The position numbers were made by a program, and so were the translations under genes. Of a stretch of 47,775 nucleotides of DNA, positions 24,903 through 33,555 are shown in pieces (position 1 is the first letter of the stretch; every line of letters begins with the position of its first letter). The notes below the pieces were generated by a model. That model had not been told where the DNA came from and did no database searches. It saw nothing but the letters and a program-made list of their open reading frames with translations. Source of the stretch: an uncultured Acetatifactor sp. (GTDB lineage Bacteria > Bacillota > Clostridia > Lachnospirales > Lachnospiraceae). Location: NCBI GenBank assembly GCA_949840935.1, contig CATKXX010000021.1, forward strand, positions 1-47,775, in the 5' to 3' direction.

Positions 24903-25280
24903 TTACCTTACCCTTACACCCGCAATGCGGATATTCACATCCGTACAGGTAAGGCCCGTCATATTTTCAATGGCTGCCTTGACCTTGTTCTGCACCTTCT
25001 GGCACGTAGCGGGGATGTTATAGCCAAACTCCATGGTCAACGCCAGATCCACCGTCACATTGCCGTTCTGCACGTTTACCCTGACGCCCTTGGTCAGCTT
25101 CTTCATGCCGACCTTGCTCATCAGCTCGTTGGTGATGTTTCCCGCCATGGCACTAACGCCCTCCACTTCCGTGGTAGCCAGGGAAGCGATCATTGCCACC
25201 ACATCATCGGCAATCTGCACCACGCCTGTGTTTTCCTCTTCCTTTAATACGACTGCATTCTTATCTATTTCTTTTTCCAT
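24903..25280 (-). CDS. Asp23/Gls24 family envelope stress response protein
   Basis: A 125-residue Asp23-family protein: VQIADDVVAMIASLATTEVEGVSAM, NVQNGNVTVDLALTMEFGYNIPATC, VQNKVKAAIENMTGL. These proteins associate with the inner face of the membrane and are linked to envelope stress. The start MEKEIDKNAV follows AGGAGGA; the ATG ten codons upstream is unlikely. First gene of the housekeeping string. Confidence 0.93.
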   Translation of the reverse strand: MEKEIDKNAVVLKEEENTGVVQIADDVVAMIASLATTEVEGVSAMAGNITNELMSKVGMKKLTKGVRVNVQNGNVTVDLALTMEFGYNIPATCQKVQNKVKAAIENMTGLTCTDVNIRIAGVRVR

Positions 25281-25318
25281 GTGATCTCCTCCTGAAAACG
25301 CATTTTTCATTACTTCTC

Positions 25319-25348
25319 AGTATAACATACTACCTACTCATTTGTCAC
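25319..25348 (-). promoter_or_regulatory. Promoter of the asp23-to-recN string
   Basis: Leftward -35 GTGACA (25343-25348), 18-bp spacer, -10 TATACT (25319-25324). The -35 box lies inside the last codons of the upstream lipoprotein gene. Confidence 0.65.
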
Positions 25349-26614
25349 CCAAAAAGTCAGGGAAAGCTGATTGTCATTCTGGGCATAGGCCACGCTTCCC
25401 TCGCTGTCCGATAAATAGCGGAAGATTTCCTGCCCGTCGATCAGTGCGGAAATGATCTCCTGGTAGCACGCAATATCCGAACATTTCACTGTGATATCTG
25501 TCTTCCCCTGCTCTATGGCCCTCTGAAACAGCTCCTCCATCTGCCCGCTGTCATACTCCCGGAACAGGGCCCCCTCCTGCACATAGTAATTGTACTCGGT
25601 GCTGTCGCACACAGGCATGGGAATCTGCCCTCCCAGAGTATGCGTCCGCAGCAGCTCGGCAGTGGTGACACAGAGATAATCATAATTGATCTCCGGCATG
25701 ACATAGCCGTCAAGCTCCGCTCCGCTGCCGCTTATCTGGTAGGAGGCATCCCCCCACGTGGTGTCCAGATAATAATAGCTGCCGTCCAGCTTTACCAGGT
25801 TCCAAGCGTGCACCTCCCCGGTGTCCACCGTCCCCAGCACCAGGCTGCACTCCACTCCCAGCCTGTCCAGCAGGTACTGGGTGGCCTTGGCATATCCCTG
25901 ACAGACGGAGGTGTGATTGATGAACACGGAATAGATATTCTGGTTGTCCGGGGAATCCAGCTGATACTCCGTATTCCGTATCAGGGTCTCGTAGACGTAT
26001 TTCACCTTCTCGTAATCGGAGGCATCCATATCGATCTGCGCCAGGATTTCCTCCGCCGCCGCTTCAATCTCCGCCTTCCGCTCCACCGCCTCGTCATATT
26101 CCATAGTATAGCTGCCGGAGAACACGATGGAGGTAATCCTGTCCCCGCGGGTATATTTGACATAGGAATAGCCTTCCACATAGAAAAGCTCCGGATGGTC
26201 GTTGAGCACACACTGGAAGATCCTGTCGATATCCTGCTCCCCCAGGCCGCTCTCCAGACATGCCCTGGATATCTTCTGCCCTGCTCCGAAGGTTCCCAGG
26301 ATCTCCTCGATATCGCGATACCATATCTGCTCCAGCTCTGTCAGGCTGTTATAGGCATATACGGAAGCCTCCTCCATCAGAAAGGAAAAGGGCGGCTCCT
26401 CCTGCTCCTGGCCCGGCTCCCCGTTGTCCTCCTCCGGCTCCGCAGCCGGGCTGGCCTCCGCCTGCATTTCCCCCTGCCGGATCTCCTCCGAAGCTTCCGT
26501 CGCGGCTGTGGAATATTCTCCCGGCGTCTCCCCGGAAATCGCCTCCGCCCCGCAGCCGCACAATACCAGGCCGATCCATATGCCCAAAAGGAATACCCCT
26601 ACCTGTTTCTTCAT
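25334..26614 (-). CDS. Transglutaminase-like domain lipoprotein
   Basis: A 426-residue predicted lipoprotein (lipobox LCGC). An acidic low-complexity linker of about 60 residues precedes a transglutaminase-like domain with a full triad: Cys in SVCQGYAKATQYLL, His in EVHAWNLVKL, Asp in YYLDTTWGD. Such surface proteins may crosslink or cleave peptides; the substrate is not evident. The gene sits between prfC and asp23. The best GGAG lies 14 bases from the ATG, a long spacing. A second transglutaminase-like protein is at 35147-36718. Confidence 0.85.
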   Translation of the reverse strand: MKKQVGVFLLGIWIGLVLCGCGAEAISGETPGEYSTAATEASEEIRQGEMQAEASPAAEPEEDNGEPGQEQEEPPFSFLMEEASVYAYNSLTELEQIWYRDIEEILGTFGAGQKISRACLESGLGEQDIDRIFQCVLNDHPELFYVEGYSYVKYTRGDRITSIVFSGSYTMEYDEAVERKAEIEAAAEEILAQIDMDASDYEKVKYVYETLIRNTEYQLDSPDNQNIYSVFINHTSVCQGYAKATQYLLDRLGVECSLVLGTVDTGEVHAWNLVKLDGSYYYLDTTWGDASYQISGSGAELDGYVMPEINYDYLCVTTAELLRTHTLGGQIPMPVCDSTEYNYYVQEGALFREYDSGQMEELFQRAIEQGKTDITVKCSDIACYQEIISALIDGQEIFRYLSDSEGSVAYAQNDNQLSLTFWVTNE

Positions 26615-26638
26615 AAAACCGTTACCGTCTCCTGTTAA

Positions 26639-28234
26639 TTAATTGCGGCTGAATTCCGCCAGCACCAGGCCCTTGTTCCGATCCAGCGTCATCCCCACGC
26701 TCCAGGCATTGACAAACAACAGCAGCGGATTGCCCTTCATATCCCTGACCTTCTTCATGTCAGAGGTGCCGGTCAGCCGTTCCAGATCCACCTCATCCTT
26801 ATTTTCAATCCAGCGGATGTGTTCATAGGGAAGGTTCTCCAGGCGGATTTCCACATTGTATTCGTTCTCCAGACGGTATTTCAACACGTCAAACTGCAGC
26901 ACGCCCACAACGCCCACAATGATCTCCTCCATACCCGTGTTAAATTCCTGGAAAATCTGGATAGCGCCCTCCTGGGCAATCTGCTGGATTCCCTTGACAA
27001 ACTGCTTTCTCTTCATGGTATCCACCTGGCGCACCCTGGCGAAATGCTCCGGCGCGAAAGTGGGGATACCCTCGTATTGAAACTTTTCCTTCGGCATACA
27101 GAGCGTGTCGCCTATGGAGAAAACGCCCGGGTCAAACACACCGATGATATCCCCCGCATAGGCCTCGCTCAATATCTTTCTCTCGTCCGCCATGATCTGC
27201 TGGGGCTGCGAGAGCCGCATCACCCTGTTCCCCTGCACATGGCGCACCTCCATCTGGGCATCGAATTTCCCGGAACAGATCCGCATAAAAGCGATCCTGT
27301 CCCTGTGGGCCTTATTCATGTTGGCCTGGATCTTGAACACAAAGGCGCTGAATTCATTCTCCGCAGGCTCGATCAGGCCGGTATCCGCCCTTCTGGGAAG
27401 CGGTGTGGTAGCCATTTTCAGGAAGTGCTGCAGGAAAATCTCCACTCCGAAATTCGTCAGCGCAGAGCCGAAGCAGACAGGCGTCAGTTTACCCGCCCTC
27501 ACCTGTTCCAGGTCAAACTCGGCGCTGGCGCCGTCCAGCAGCTCTACCTCCTCCAACAGCTTGTCCGCCGCCTCATCCCCGATGAGACCTCTCAGCTGGG
27601 CCTCATCCTCTATGGGAATCTCCGTGGCCGTGCCTTCCTTCGTCCCCTTTTCCGTGTCGGAATAAGAGATGACACACTTCTTCTCCCTGTCATAAACCCC
27701 CTTAAAACCCTTTCCGGAGCCAATAGGCCAGTTGACGGGGCAGGTGGCGATGCCAAGCTCCTTTTCAATCTCATCCAGCAGGTCAAAGGTATCGTTTGCG
27801 TCCCGGTCCAGCTTATTGATAAAGGTAAAAATAGGAATCCCTCTCATGCCGCAGACCTTAAACAGCTTCCTGGTCTGGGCCTCCACGCCCTTGGAGGCGT
27901 CGATGACCATGACCGCGGAATCCGCCGCCATCAGGGTACGATAAGTATCCTCGGAAAAGTCCTGGTGCCCCGGCGTATCCAGGATATTAATGCAGTAGCC
28001 GTCGTACTCAAACTGCAGCACGGAGGAGGTAACGGAAATCCCCCTCTCCTTCTCAATCTCCATCCAGTCCGATACGGCATGTCTCGCCGTCGCCTTACCC
28101 TTTACGCTGCCCGCCAGATTGATGGCTCCCCCGTAGAGCAGGAATTTCTCTGTCAGCGTAGTCTTGCCCGCATCCGGATGGGAGATGATGGCAAAGGTAC
28201 GGCGGCGGTTTATTTCTTCTGTATAGTTACTCAT
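26639..28234 (-). CDS. prfC: Peptide chain release factor 3
   Basis: A 531-residue translational GTPase that recycles RF1/RF2 after termination. The motifs are G1 SHPDAGKTTL, G3 DTPGHQDFSEDTYR and G4 FINKLDRDA. The RF3 C-terminal domain includes VGVVGVLQFDVLKYRLENEYNVE. Length is normal. It is not adjacent to prfH, the other release-factor-like gene in the window. Confidence 0.97.
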   Translation of the reverse strand: MSNYTEEINRRRTFAIISHPDAGKTTLTEKFLLYGGAINLAGSVKGKATARHAVSDWMEIEKERGISVTSSVLQFEYDGYCINILDTPGHQDFSEDTYRTLMAADSAVMVIDASKGVEAQTRKLFKVCGMRGIPIFTFINKLDRDANDTFDLLDEIEKELGIATCPVNWPIGSGKGFKGVYDREKKCVISYSDTEKGTKEGTATEIPIEDEAQLRGLIGDEAADKLLEEVELLDGASAEFDLEQVRAGKLTPVCFGSALTNFGVEIFLQHFLKMATTPLPRRADTGLIEPAENEFSAFVFKIQANMNKAHRDRIAFMRICSGKFDAQMEVRHVQGNRVMRLSQPQQIMADERKILSEAYAGDIIGVFDPGVFSIGDTLCMPKEKFQYEGIPTFAPEHFARVRQVDTMKRKQFVKGIQQIAQEGAIQIFQEFNTGMEEIIVGVVGVLQFDVLKYRLENEYNVEIRLENLPYEHIRWIENKDEVDLERLTGTSDMKKVRDMKGNPLLLFVNAWSVGMTLDRNKGLVLAEFSRN

Positions 28235-28309
28235 GAATTATGATCCTCCCTATAATATTCACAGCCTCAATCCGGGTATGCCCAAACCGCAGTCCCCAAA
28301 GATCACGCG

Positions 28310-29482
28310 TCAGCCCGGAAGCACACCGGCATTCCCGAATTTCGGTTCCATACCGAAATATTGTAGCACAGTAGCCCCGATTCTTGCAAATGAATCCAAA
28401 GTCCCCAGGTTCTGCGGCGCAAAATGCCGGTCGGAAGGCGAATACATGAGAAAGGGCGTATACTCCCTGGTATGGTCTGTAGTAGCCCTATAAGCCGGAT
28501 CGCAGCCATGATCCGCGGTGATCATAAGGATGTCTTCTTCCCGCAGCTTTCCCATGATCTCCGTCAGCTTCCCGTCGAAGAAGCTGACGGCCTTCGCATA
28601 GCCGTCCACATCCCTCCGGTGTCCGTACAGCATGTCAAAGTCCACCAGGTTTACAAAGCAGAGCCCTTCAAAATCCCTGTCCAGATATTCCAGGGTACGC
28701 TGTATCCCCTCTGCATTGCCGCTGGTGGAAACCGCTTCCGTAATACCCTTCCCGGCAAAAATATCGTTGATCTTGCCCACCGCGATCACGTCCATCCCCG
28801 CTTCCTTCAGCTGATCCAGCATGGTAACGGAAGGGGGCTCCATGGAAAAGTCATGGCGGCGGGAGGTGCGGACGAAGCTTCCCTCCTCCCCGGTAAAGGG
28901 GCGGGCGATTACCCTTCCCACACCGTGCCTGCCCTGCAGAATGCCCCGGGCGGTCTTACAGTACTCATAAAGCTGCTCCACAGGAACCATATCCTCATGG
29001 GCCGCAATCTGGAACACGCTGTCGGCGGAGGTATAGACGATCAGCTTCCCCGTCCGCAGATGCTCCGCTCCGTAATCCCGGATCACCTCAGTGCCGGAAT
29101 AAGGTTTATTGCACAGGATATCCCTTCCGGTCTGCTGCCGGAAGGGCGCAAGCACCTCATCCGGGAATCCCTCCGGATAGACAGGCAGGGGCTCGGGGGA
29201 ATACACACCGGCTATCTCCCAGTGCCCGATGGTGGTGTCCTTTCCCTGAGACGCCTCCTTTACCCTGGCTATGGCTGCCTTATGTCTTCCTTTTCCCATG
29301 GGCTCCCCCACAGTGACGCCATCCATATCAAACAATCCCAGCTCCCTGAGATTCGGGACATGGAAAAAGGGGCTGGCTGATACGCTCCTTAAGGTATTGA
29401 CATTGATATCACCATAAGAAGCCGCATCCTCCATCTCCCCGATTCCAAAGCTGTCCAGCACGATCAAAAATACTCTCTTCAT
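28310..29482 (-). CDS. deoB: Phosphopentomutase
   Basis: A 390-residue DeoB of the alkaline-phosphatase superfamily: MKRVFLIVLDSFGIGEMEDA with the metal Asp, GKDTTIGHWEIAG with the catalytic Thr, and DHGCDPAYRATTDHTREYTP with metal ligands near the C-terminus. It interconverts (deoxy)ribose 1- and 5-phosphate in nucleoside salvage. It follows spoIIIAH on the same strand after an 81-base gap. Confidence 0.96.
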   Translation of the reverse strand: MKRVFLIVLDSFGIGEMEDAASYGDINVNTLRSVSASPFFHVPNLRELGLFDMDGVTVGEPMGKGRHKAAIARVKEASQGKDTTIGHWEIAGVYSPEPLPVYPEGFPDEVLAPFRQQTGRDILCNKPYSGTEVIRDYGAEHLRTGKLIVYTSADSVFQIAAHEDMVPVEQLYEYCKTARGILQGRHGVGRVIARPFTGEEGSFVRTSRRHDFSMEPPSVTMLDQLKEAGMDVIAVGKINDIFAGKGITEAVSTSGNAEGIQRTLEYLDRDFEGLCFVNLVDFDMLYGHRRDVDGYAKAVSFFDGKLTEIMGKLREEDILMITADHGCDPAYRATTDHTREYTPFLMYSPSDRHFAPQNLGTLDSFARIGATVLQYFGMEPKFGNAGVLPG

Positions 29483-29563
29483 GTAACTTATGATCCTTTC
29501 ACGCTTAAGAAGAACGTTGTCAGGAGTAGTATATCATATATTTTATGTAATTTATACCAAAAA

Positions 29564-30379
29564 TTACTGCACTACCGTACTTATAATGATATTTTCTGCA
29601 GGAATCTCCGTCTTTCTCTTTACGATGTCCTCAATCTGTGCCCTCATGACATCGTCCAGCTCCGCCGCATTTACCACTACATCCACAGCGTCGCCGTTGA
29701 TGCTCACCACTACATCCTTAAAGCCTTTTGCCTCCAGCAGGATCTCCGCAGCCGCTTCCTTCTCGGCGATTGCCGTCATTTCCACCATGGTGTCCACAGC
29801 CTCCTGCTTCTGTTCGTCGGTAAGCCCCTCGCTGCTGATGATCTCTAAAAGTGTCTCCTTATTTCTGGCCCTGGTCTGCTCCTTTAAGAGCTTTGCGTCG
29901 GAGAGGATTGTCACACCGTTGGTGGAAGTAAACACCGCTTCCCCGGGAATCTCATCCTCATCGGGAGTCGCCTCCGCCACCTGACCCTCCGGTGCCTGGC
30001 CTTCCACTGTCTGGCCCTGCGCTACCTGGCCTTCTGCCACCTGGCCTTCCGCCGAAGTCTCCACCCCTATAATGTCCATTCCGTCTTCCAGATAGTCTTC
30101 TGTAATAATGTTCACATCGGAGTCCAGGCTGTCAATCTCTGTCAGATTTTCCATCAACAGATCCTCCTCCGACAGATCCAGAAGCCCGTCTGCCGTATAA
30201 TTCTCCGCAATAATGCCGCCGGAATCCACAGTGCTCGCACCATTGGTATCTGCATCCCCCTCCGTGGTAAGATATTCCTCCTCCAGTCCTGTACCCGCAA
30301 ATTGCAGATAGCCCGCAATGGCGATCATAATGGCAAGTGCGGTAATCATTAGCTGATTCTTTTTGATTAGGTTTTTCAC
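29564..30379 (-). CDS. spoIIIAH: Stage III sporulation protein AH
   Basis: A 271-residue bitopic mother-cell protein. A transmembrane helix (about 12-28, MITALAIMIAIAGYLQF) is followed by an acidic linker and a C-terminal YscJ/FliF-like ring domain (NKETLLEIISSEGLTDEQKQEAVDTMVEM, AKGFKDVVVSINGDAVDVVV). SpoIIIAH pairs with SpoIIQ-type partners across the intermembrane space. The start is GTG with AAGGAG upstream. The linker carries five-residue repeats of the GQVAE type. Confidence 0.92.
   Translation of the reverse strand: MKNLIKKNQLMITALAIMIAIAGYLQFAGTGLEEEYLTTEGDADTNGASTVDSGGIIAENYTADGLLDLSEEDLLMENLTEIDSLDSDVNIITEDYLEDGMDIIGVETSAEGQVAEGQVAQGQTVEGQAPEGQVAEATPDEDEIPGEAVFTSTNGVTILSDAKLLKEQTRARNKETLLEIISSEGLTDEQKQEAVDTMVEMTAIAEKEAAAEILLEAKGFKDVVVSINGDAVDVVVNAAELDDVMRAQIEDIVKRKTEIPAENIIISTVVQ
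29969..30054 (-). repeat. 15-bp coding repeats in spoIIIAH
   Basis: The linker is built of imperfect 15-bp units encoding AEGQV, AQGQT, VEGQA and PEGQV. It lies between the transmembrane segment and the ring domain, where length may vary freely. Confidence 0.75.
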
Positions 30380-30438
30380 GTCTTTCTCCTTCTTTGCGTT
30401 TTACTACTTCATTGTATGAGCCTTTCCACAAATATATG

Positions 30439-31077
30439 CTATTTTATGTCGTCGGCTGTTTCCATTTTTACCACTTTTACTTTATGCGCATCCACCCCGA
30501 AAAGTGCCTGTACCAGCTCCACGATCGTGCGGTCCACAGTGCCGCTCCCGGCTCCCTCGGCAACTACTACAACCCCCTCGATCTGAGGGGGCAGCGTCTT
30601 GATCACATAGGGCTCGCTTATCCCCCCGTTCGTCCTGTAGACCGTATTTTCCTCCGTCTCCAGCTGGGTGACGGAGCGGTTTCCGCCCTGGGAGTCATTC
30701 TCGTTGGTGGAGGAGCGCAGATAAGGCTGTTCCTTCTCCACCACCAACTCCTGGGAAGATTTCAGAGTGATCATAACGCGCACCCGCCCCACTCCCTCCA
30801 TCTGAGAAAGCATCTCCCGAAGCCGCCGTTCCAGCTGGCCGGCATACTCCTCATCGGAGGCGGCAGTCTCCGGGCTTCCTGCATCGGATCCTGACGGCTC
30901 CTCCGACCGGATTTCTTCCCCTGCCGGAGAATTCTCCTCCGCCTCTTTACCGTCCTTTGTAGGCAGGGCGATAATGACCAGCAGTACCCCCATCAGTATG
31001 AGGATGATCAGGTTATCTTTTTGAAACCATTTCTTCAGGTTCTTTTCTTTGAACCATTTTTCTAAAATGCTGTTCAT
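30439..31077 (-). CDS. spoIIIAG: Stage III sporulation protein AG
   Basis: A 212-residue SpoIIIAG: one transmembrane helix (about 23-40, NLIILILMGVLLVIIAL), an acidic Ser/Glu linker, and a ring-forming domain (LREMLSQMEGVGRVRVMITLKSS, EPYVIKTLPPQIEGVVVVAEGAG, VQALFGVDAHKVKVVKM). It forms the large ring of the forespore feeding channel. GGAGG precedes the ATG. Confidence 0.94.
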   Translation of the reverse strand: MNSILEKWFKEKNLKKWFQKDNLIILILMGVLLVIIALPTKDGKEAEENSPAGEEIRSEEPSGSDAGSPETAASDEEYAGQLERRLREMLSQMEGVGRVRVMITLKSSQELVVEKEQPYLRSSTNENDSQGGNRSVTQLETEENTVYRTNGGISEPYVIKTLPPQIEGVVVVAEGAGSGTVDRTIVELVQALFGVDAHKVKVVKMETADDIK

Positions 31078-31167
31078 GCCATTCCTCCATGACGAAACGT
31101 GTTATGACAGGCATACGGGCCGCGAAGTGGAGCGTATAAACCAAGGGAATGATTTTCAAACACTAAG

Positions 31168-31764
31168 CTATGGCACCTGGAGCCGGATGCGGATTTCTCC
31201 CACCTCCACCTGCTCTATCTGTACCGTGCTTCCTGGCTCTCCGGTTTCGGCCGACCCTCCGCCGCCTGCGCTCCCTGGCGTTCCGCTTCCGGCCGCCCCT
31301 CCGCCGCCTGCACTCCCTGGCTCTCCGGTTCCGGCCGACCCTCCGCCGCCTGCGCCACCTGGCTCTCCGGTTCCAGCCGACCCTCCGCCGCCTGCACTTC
31401 CTGGCTCTCCGCTTCCCGCGCCGTCCCCCGCAAGCCCCGCCTCCTTCGCTTCCTCCACCCGCTGCCTTACCTCCTCCAGAGTCATCTGCTCCAGAAGGGC
31501 GTCCGCCTCATTTGCCCTGTTCTCTGCTGCTGCCATTTCTGCCTCCAGCCCCTCCAGGAAATCTTCGGATTTTGCCGCCAGCTCCCCTCCGTCTCCCCAG
31601 AACAGAAGCCTTCCTATGGGAAGAAGCATCTGGATCAGCACCATCGCGCTGACCAACAGCTTCAGATATTTCTCGTAGGACTCCTGGGGCCGGAAATGAA
31701 CCACCGCCTGGGCACATATCATAAAGATTCCCATCCGGCAGATTGCCTGAAATAAACTGTCCAC
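31168..31764 (-). CDS. spoIIIAF: Stage III sporulation protein AF, with glycine-rich insertion
   Basis: About 198 residues. Two N-terminal membrane helices (SLFQAICRMGIFMICAQAVVHF, YLKLLVSAMVLIQMLLPIGRLLF) precede a helical region (AENRANEADALLEQMTLEEVRQRVEEAKEAG). The family's final beta strand (VQIEQVEVGEIRIRL) is preserved. Between them lie four 14-residue units of the GEPGSAGGGGSAGT type. The start is probably the GTG at 31764: AAGGAGG is six bases from it but directly abuts the ATG at 31770. It lies between spoIIIAE and spoIIIAG. Confidence 0.85.
   Translation of the reverse strand: MDSLFQAICRMGIFMICAQAVVHFRPQESYEKYLKLLVSAMVLIQMLLPIGRLLFWGDGGELAAKSEDFLEGLEAEMAAAENRANEADALLEQMTLEEVRQRVEEAKEAGLAGDGAGSGEPGSAGGGGSAGTGEPGGAGGGGSAGTGEPGSAGGGGAAGSGTPGSAGGGGSAETGEPGSTVQIEQVEVGEIRIRLQVP
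31232..31412 (-). repeat. 42-bp minisatellite inside spoIIIAF
   Basis: Units begin at 31232, 31274, 31316, 31358 and (partial) 31400, exactly 42 bp apart, each starting CCTGG on the plus strand. They encode Gly/Ala/Pro-rich 14-residue repeats in frame. The run is highly GC-rich and opens long reading frames on the other strand, which are artefacts. Confidence 0.92.
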
Positions 31765-31775
31765 GATCATCCTCC

Positions 31776-32834
31776 TTAAAATTTCCTGACGGAAGCGGTA
31801 CACACAGATATGGCGATCAGGAACAGGAGCATGGCCGTTCCCGCCGTCCGGAGAAGCAGCAGCCCTCCGTCCCCCGTCCGGTTCGCACAGGCCGTGATCC
31901 TCTTGTCGCTGACGATCTCCATAAAAGCGGCTGCACACTTCAATATAAAAGCGATAACGGCAATCTTTATCAGAGGCGCCGCGCACAGCGCCAGGAGCAG
32001 GAGCAGCAGGACTACCCCGATGCTGTTCTTCAGCACCACAGCCGAACCCAGCACCAGCTCCACCACTCCGTCCGCCAGATTGCCCACCCCCGGCAGCGAG
32101 GACACCACCTTCTGCAGCGCTGAAGATTTCACCGAATCTACCAGGGGAGTGATCAGGGCCTGGAACAGGCTGAGCCCCGTCACCACGCCGATTGCCGCTT
32201 TCAGGCCCCATCCCACCACCTTCGCCAGAAGCTCGGTCAGCAGAGTCAGCTTTTCCTCCGCCCATATCCCGTTTATCATGGAGAGCATGACAAAGCTGTA
32301 GATCAGCGGCAGGATGACACTCATCAGTATGTGTTCCACCCCGTATATGACCAGGAGCATCATCTGATAAGAGGCTCCTGCCGTAACCGACCCGGCGGCC
32401 ACTCCCACGGAGATCAGGTAGGCGGGCACCAGAAGCTTCACAAAGAGGATCACATTCTCCATGGTATCCCTTGCCACCTGCGCCGCCTGGGAAAAGCTTC
32501 CCAGAAGCACCGCAGAGAACAGAAGATACATAAAATAAAAGCTGATATCCGCCACCTGGTGCTTGTCAAATATCTCCACAAAATGATGCATCAGCGATGA
32601 AAGTATCCCCAGTACCAAAAGCCACACCAATATGCTTTTCATGCCGGAAAGCTGGGCCTGAAACCCCGCAATGCTCCCTGTCAGCAGCTCGGACAAGGCG
32701 CCCGGGATATCCCCCTCCAGCACCTTCCCCAGAAGCTGCTCCAGGGACAGGCTTTTCTGTGGGAATAAAGTGCTCATCCCCTCCTGAAGCCTGTCCAGGC
32801 CATAATCCTGCCATACTGTGCCCAAATCCACCAT
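31776..32834 (-). CDS. spoIIIAE: Stage III sporulation protein AE
   Basis: A 352-residue polytopic membrane protein with about eight hydrophobic helices (for example ILVWLLVLGILSSLMHHF, MMLLVIYGVEHILMSVILPLIYSF, VVLLLLLLALCAAPLIKIAVIAF). Family signatures include LPGVGNLADGVVELVLGSAVVLKNSIGV. The ATG five bases after GGAGG is preferred over an in-frame TTG four codons upstream. There is no clear N-terminal signal peptide, so the N-terminus may be shorter than in bacilli. Confidence 0.94.
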   Translation of the reverse strand: MVDLGTVWQDYGLDRLQEGMSTLFPQKSLSLEQLLGKVLEGDIPGALSELLTGSIAGFQAQLSGMKSILVWLLVLGILSSLMHHFVEIFDKHQVADISFYFMYLLFSAVLLGSFSQAAQVARDTMENVILFVKLLVPAYLISVGVAAGSVTAGASYQMMLLVIYGVEHILMSVILPLIYSFVMLSMINGIWAEEKLTLLTELLAKVVGWGLKAAIGVVTGLSLFQALITPLVDSVKSSALQKVVSSLPGVGNLADGVVELVLGSAVVLKNSIGVVLLLLLLALCAAPLIKIAVIAFILKCAAAFMEIVSDKRITACANRTGDGGLLLLRTAGTAMLLFLIAISVCTASVRKF

Positions 32835-32924
32835 CCGTCCCTCCAATCCCTGCGCTGAGCCGATTATTCCATCACTGCTCTGAACCTCTTACCGTATCAC
32901 ATCCTTGATTCCGCCCGGACGACT

Positions 32925-33311
32925 TTACAGAAACCCCTGAATCTGTTCCACCACAGTAAACAGGATGGGCAGCCCTGCAAACATCACTGCCAGCTTACCC
33001 AGGATTTCTATCTGCCCGGCAACGGACTGATATCCCGCATCCCTGCAGATCCCCGAGCTGAATTCACAGACATAGGTGATCCCGATGACCCTGAGCAGAA
33101 TGGAGAGATAGCTTTCCGCCTCCCCCAGATAATCCCGGATCCGCCCGAGCTGTAAAAGTACCGCCTCCACCTGCCTCATGCAGAACGCAAAAATCAAAAT
33201 CCCTATGCCCAGACCTATGTATATGCCATACTCCGGCTTCTGGCTTTTAAACTGCACGGCCAGGAGCACACCCGCAATCCCCAGAAATGACACCCTGATC
33301 AACTCATTCAT
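32925..33311 (-). CDS. spoIIIAD: Stage III sporulation protein AD
   Basis: 128 residues with three to four membrane helices: RVSFLGIAGVLLAVQF, YGIYIGLGIGILIFAF, SILLRVIGITYVCEFSSGICRDAG and LGKLAVMFAGLPILFTVVEQI. These match SpoIIIAD throughout. GAGGTG lies seven bases before the ATG. It follows spoIIIAC by 30 bases. Confidence 0.94.
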   Translation of the reverse strand: MNELIRVSFLGIAGVLLAVQFKSQKPEYGIYIGLGIGILIFAFCMRQVEAVLLQLGRIRDYLGEAESYLSILLRVIGITYVCEFSSGICRDAGYQSVAGQIEILGKLAVMFAGLPILFTVVEQIQGFL

Positions 33312-33341
33312 TCCAATGCACCTCTGTATCTCCCAGTACGT

Positions 33342-33536
33342 TTATAAGGAAAACAATGTCTGGATCGTCTGAAACAATTCATAGATATATGGCACAATCC
33401 AGGTCAGCACCAGGATCAGGCCCGCAAGGCTGATGAGAAAGGCGTGTTCCTCCCTGCCGCTGTGCTTCAGGATCTGGCTCAGTATCGTCACCAGGATCCC
33501 CACCGCCGCTATTTTAAATATCAGACTTACTCCCAT
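33342..33536 (-). CDS. spoIIIAC: Stage III sporulation protein AC
   Basis: 64 residues, two membrane helices: VSLIFKIAAVGILVTILSQIL and AFLISLAGLILVLTWIVPYI. Size and sequence fit SpoIIIAC, a small channel component next to SpoIIIAD. Confidence 0.93.
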   Translation of the reverse strand: MGVSLIFKIAAVGILVTILSQILKHSGREEHAFLISLAGLILVLTWIVPYIYELFQTIQTLFSL

Positions 33537-33555
33537 AGCCTCACCACCTCTGCCT

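Noticed and set aside
26819..28243. 474-codon plus-strand open frame opposite prfC
   Set aside because: It mirrors a highly conserved GTPase gene on the other strand, has no ribosome binding site and no recognisable protein features.
31049..31678. 209-codon plus-strand Pro/Ala-rich frame opposite spoIIIAF
   Set aside because: It is produced by the GC-rich 42-bp repeats, which leave several frames open. spoIIIAF motifs are clear on the minus strand.
31168..32265. Long minus-strand frame running from inside spoIIIAE into spoIIIAF as one protein
   Set aside because: The upstream part lies in the wrong frame of spoIIIAE and is low-complexity. The ribosome binding site and conserved sequence place the spoIIIAF start at about 31764.
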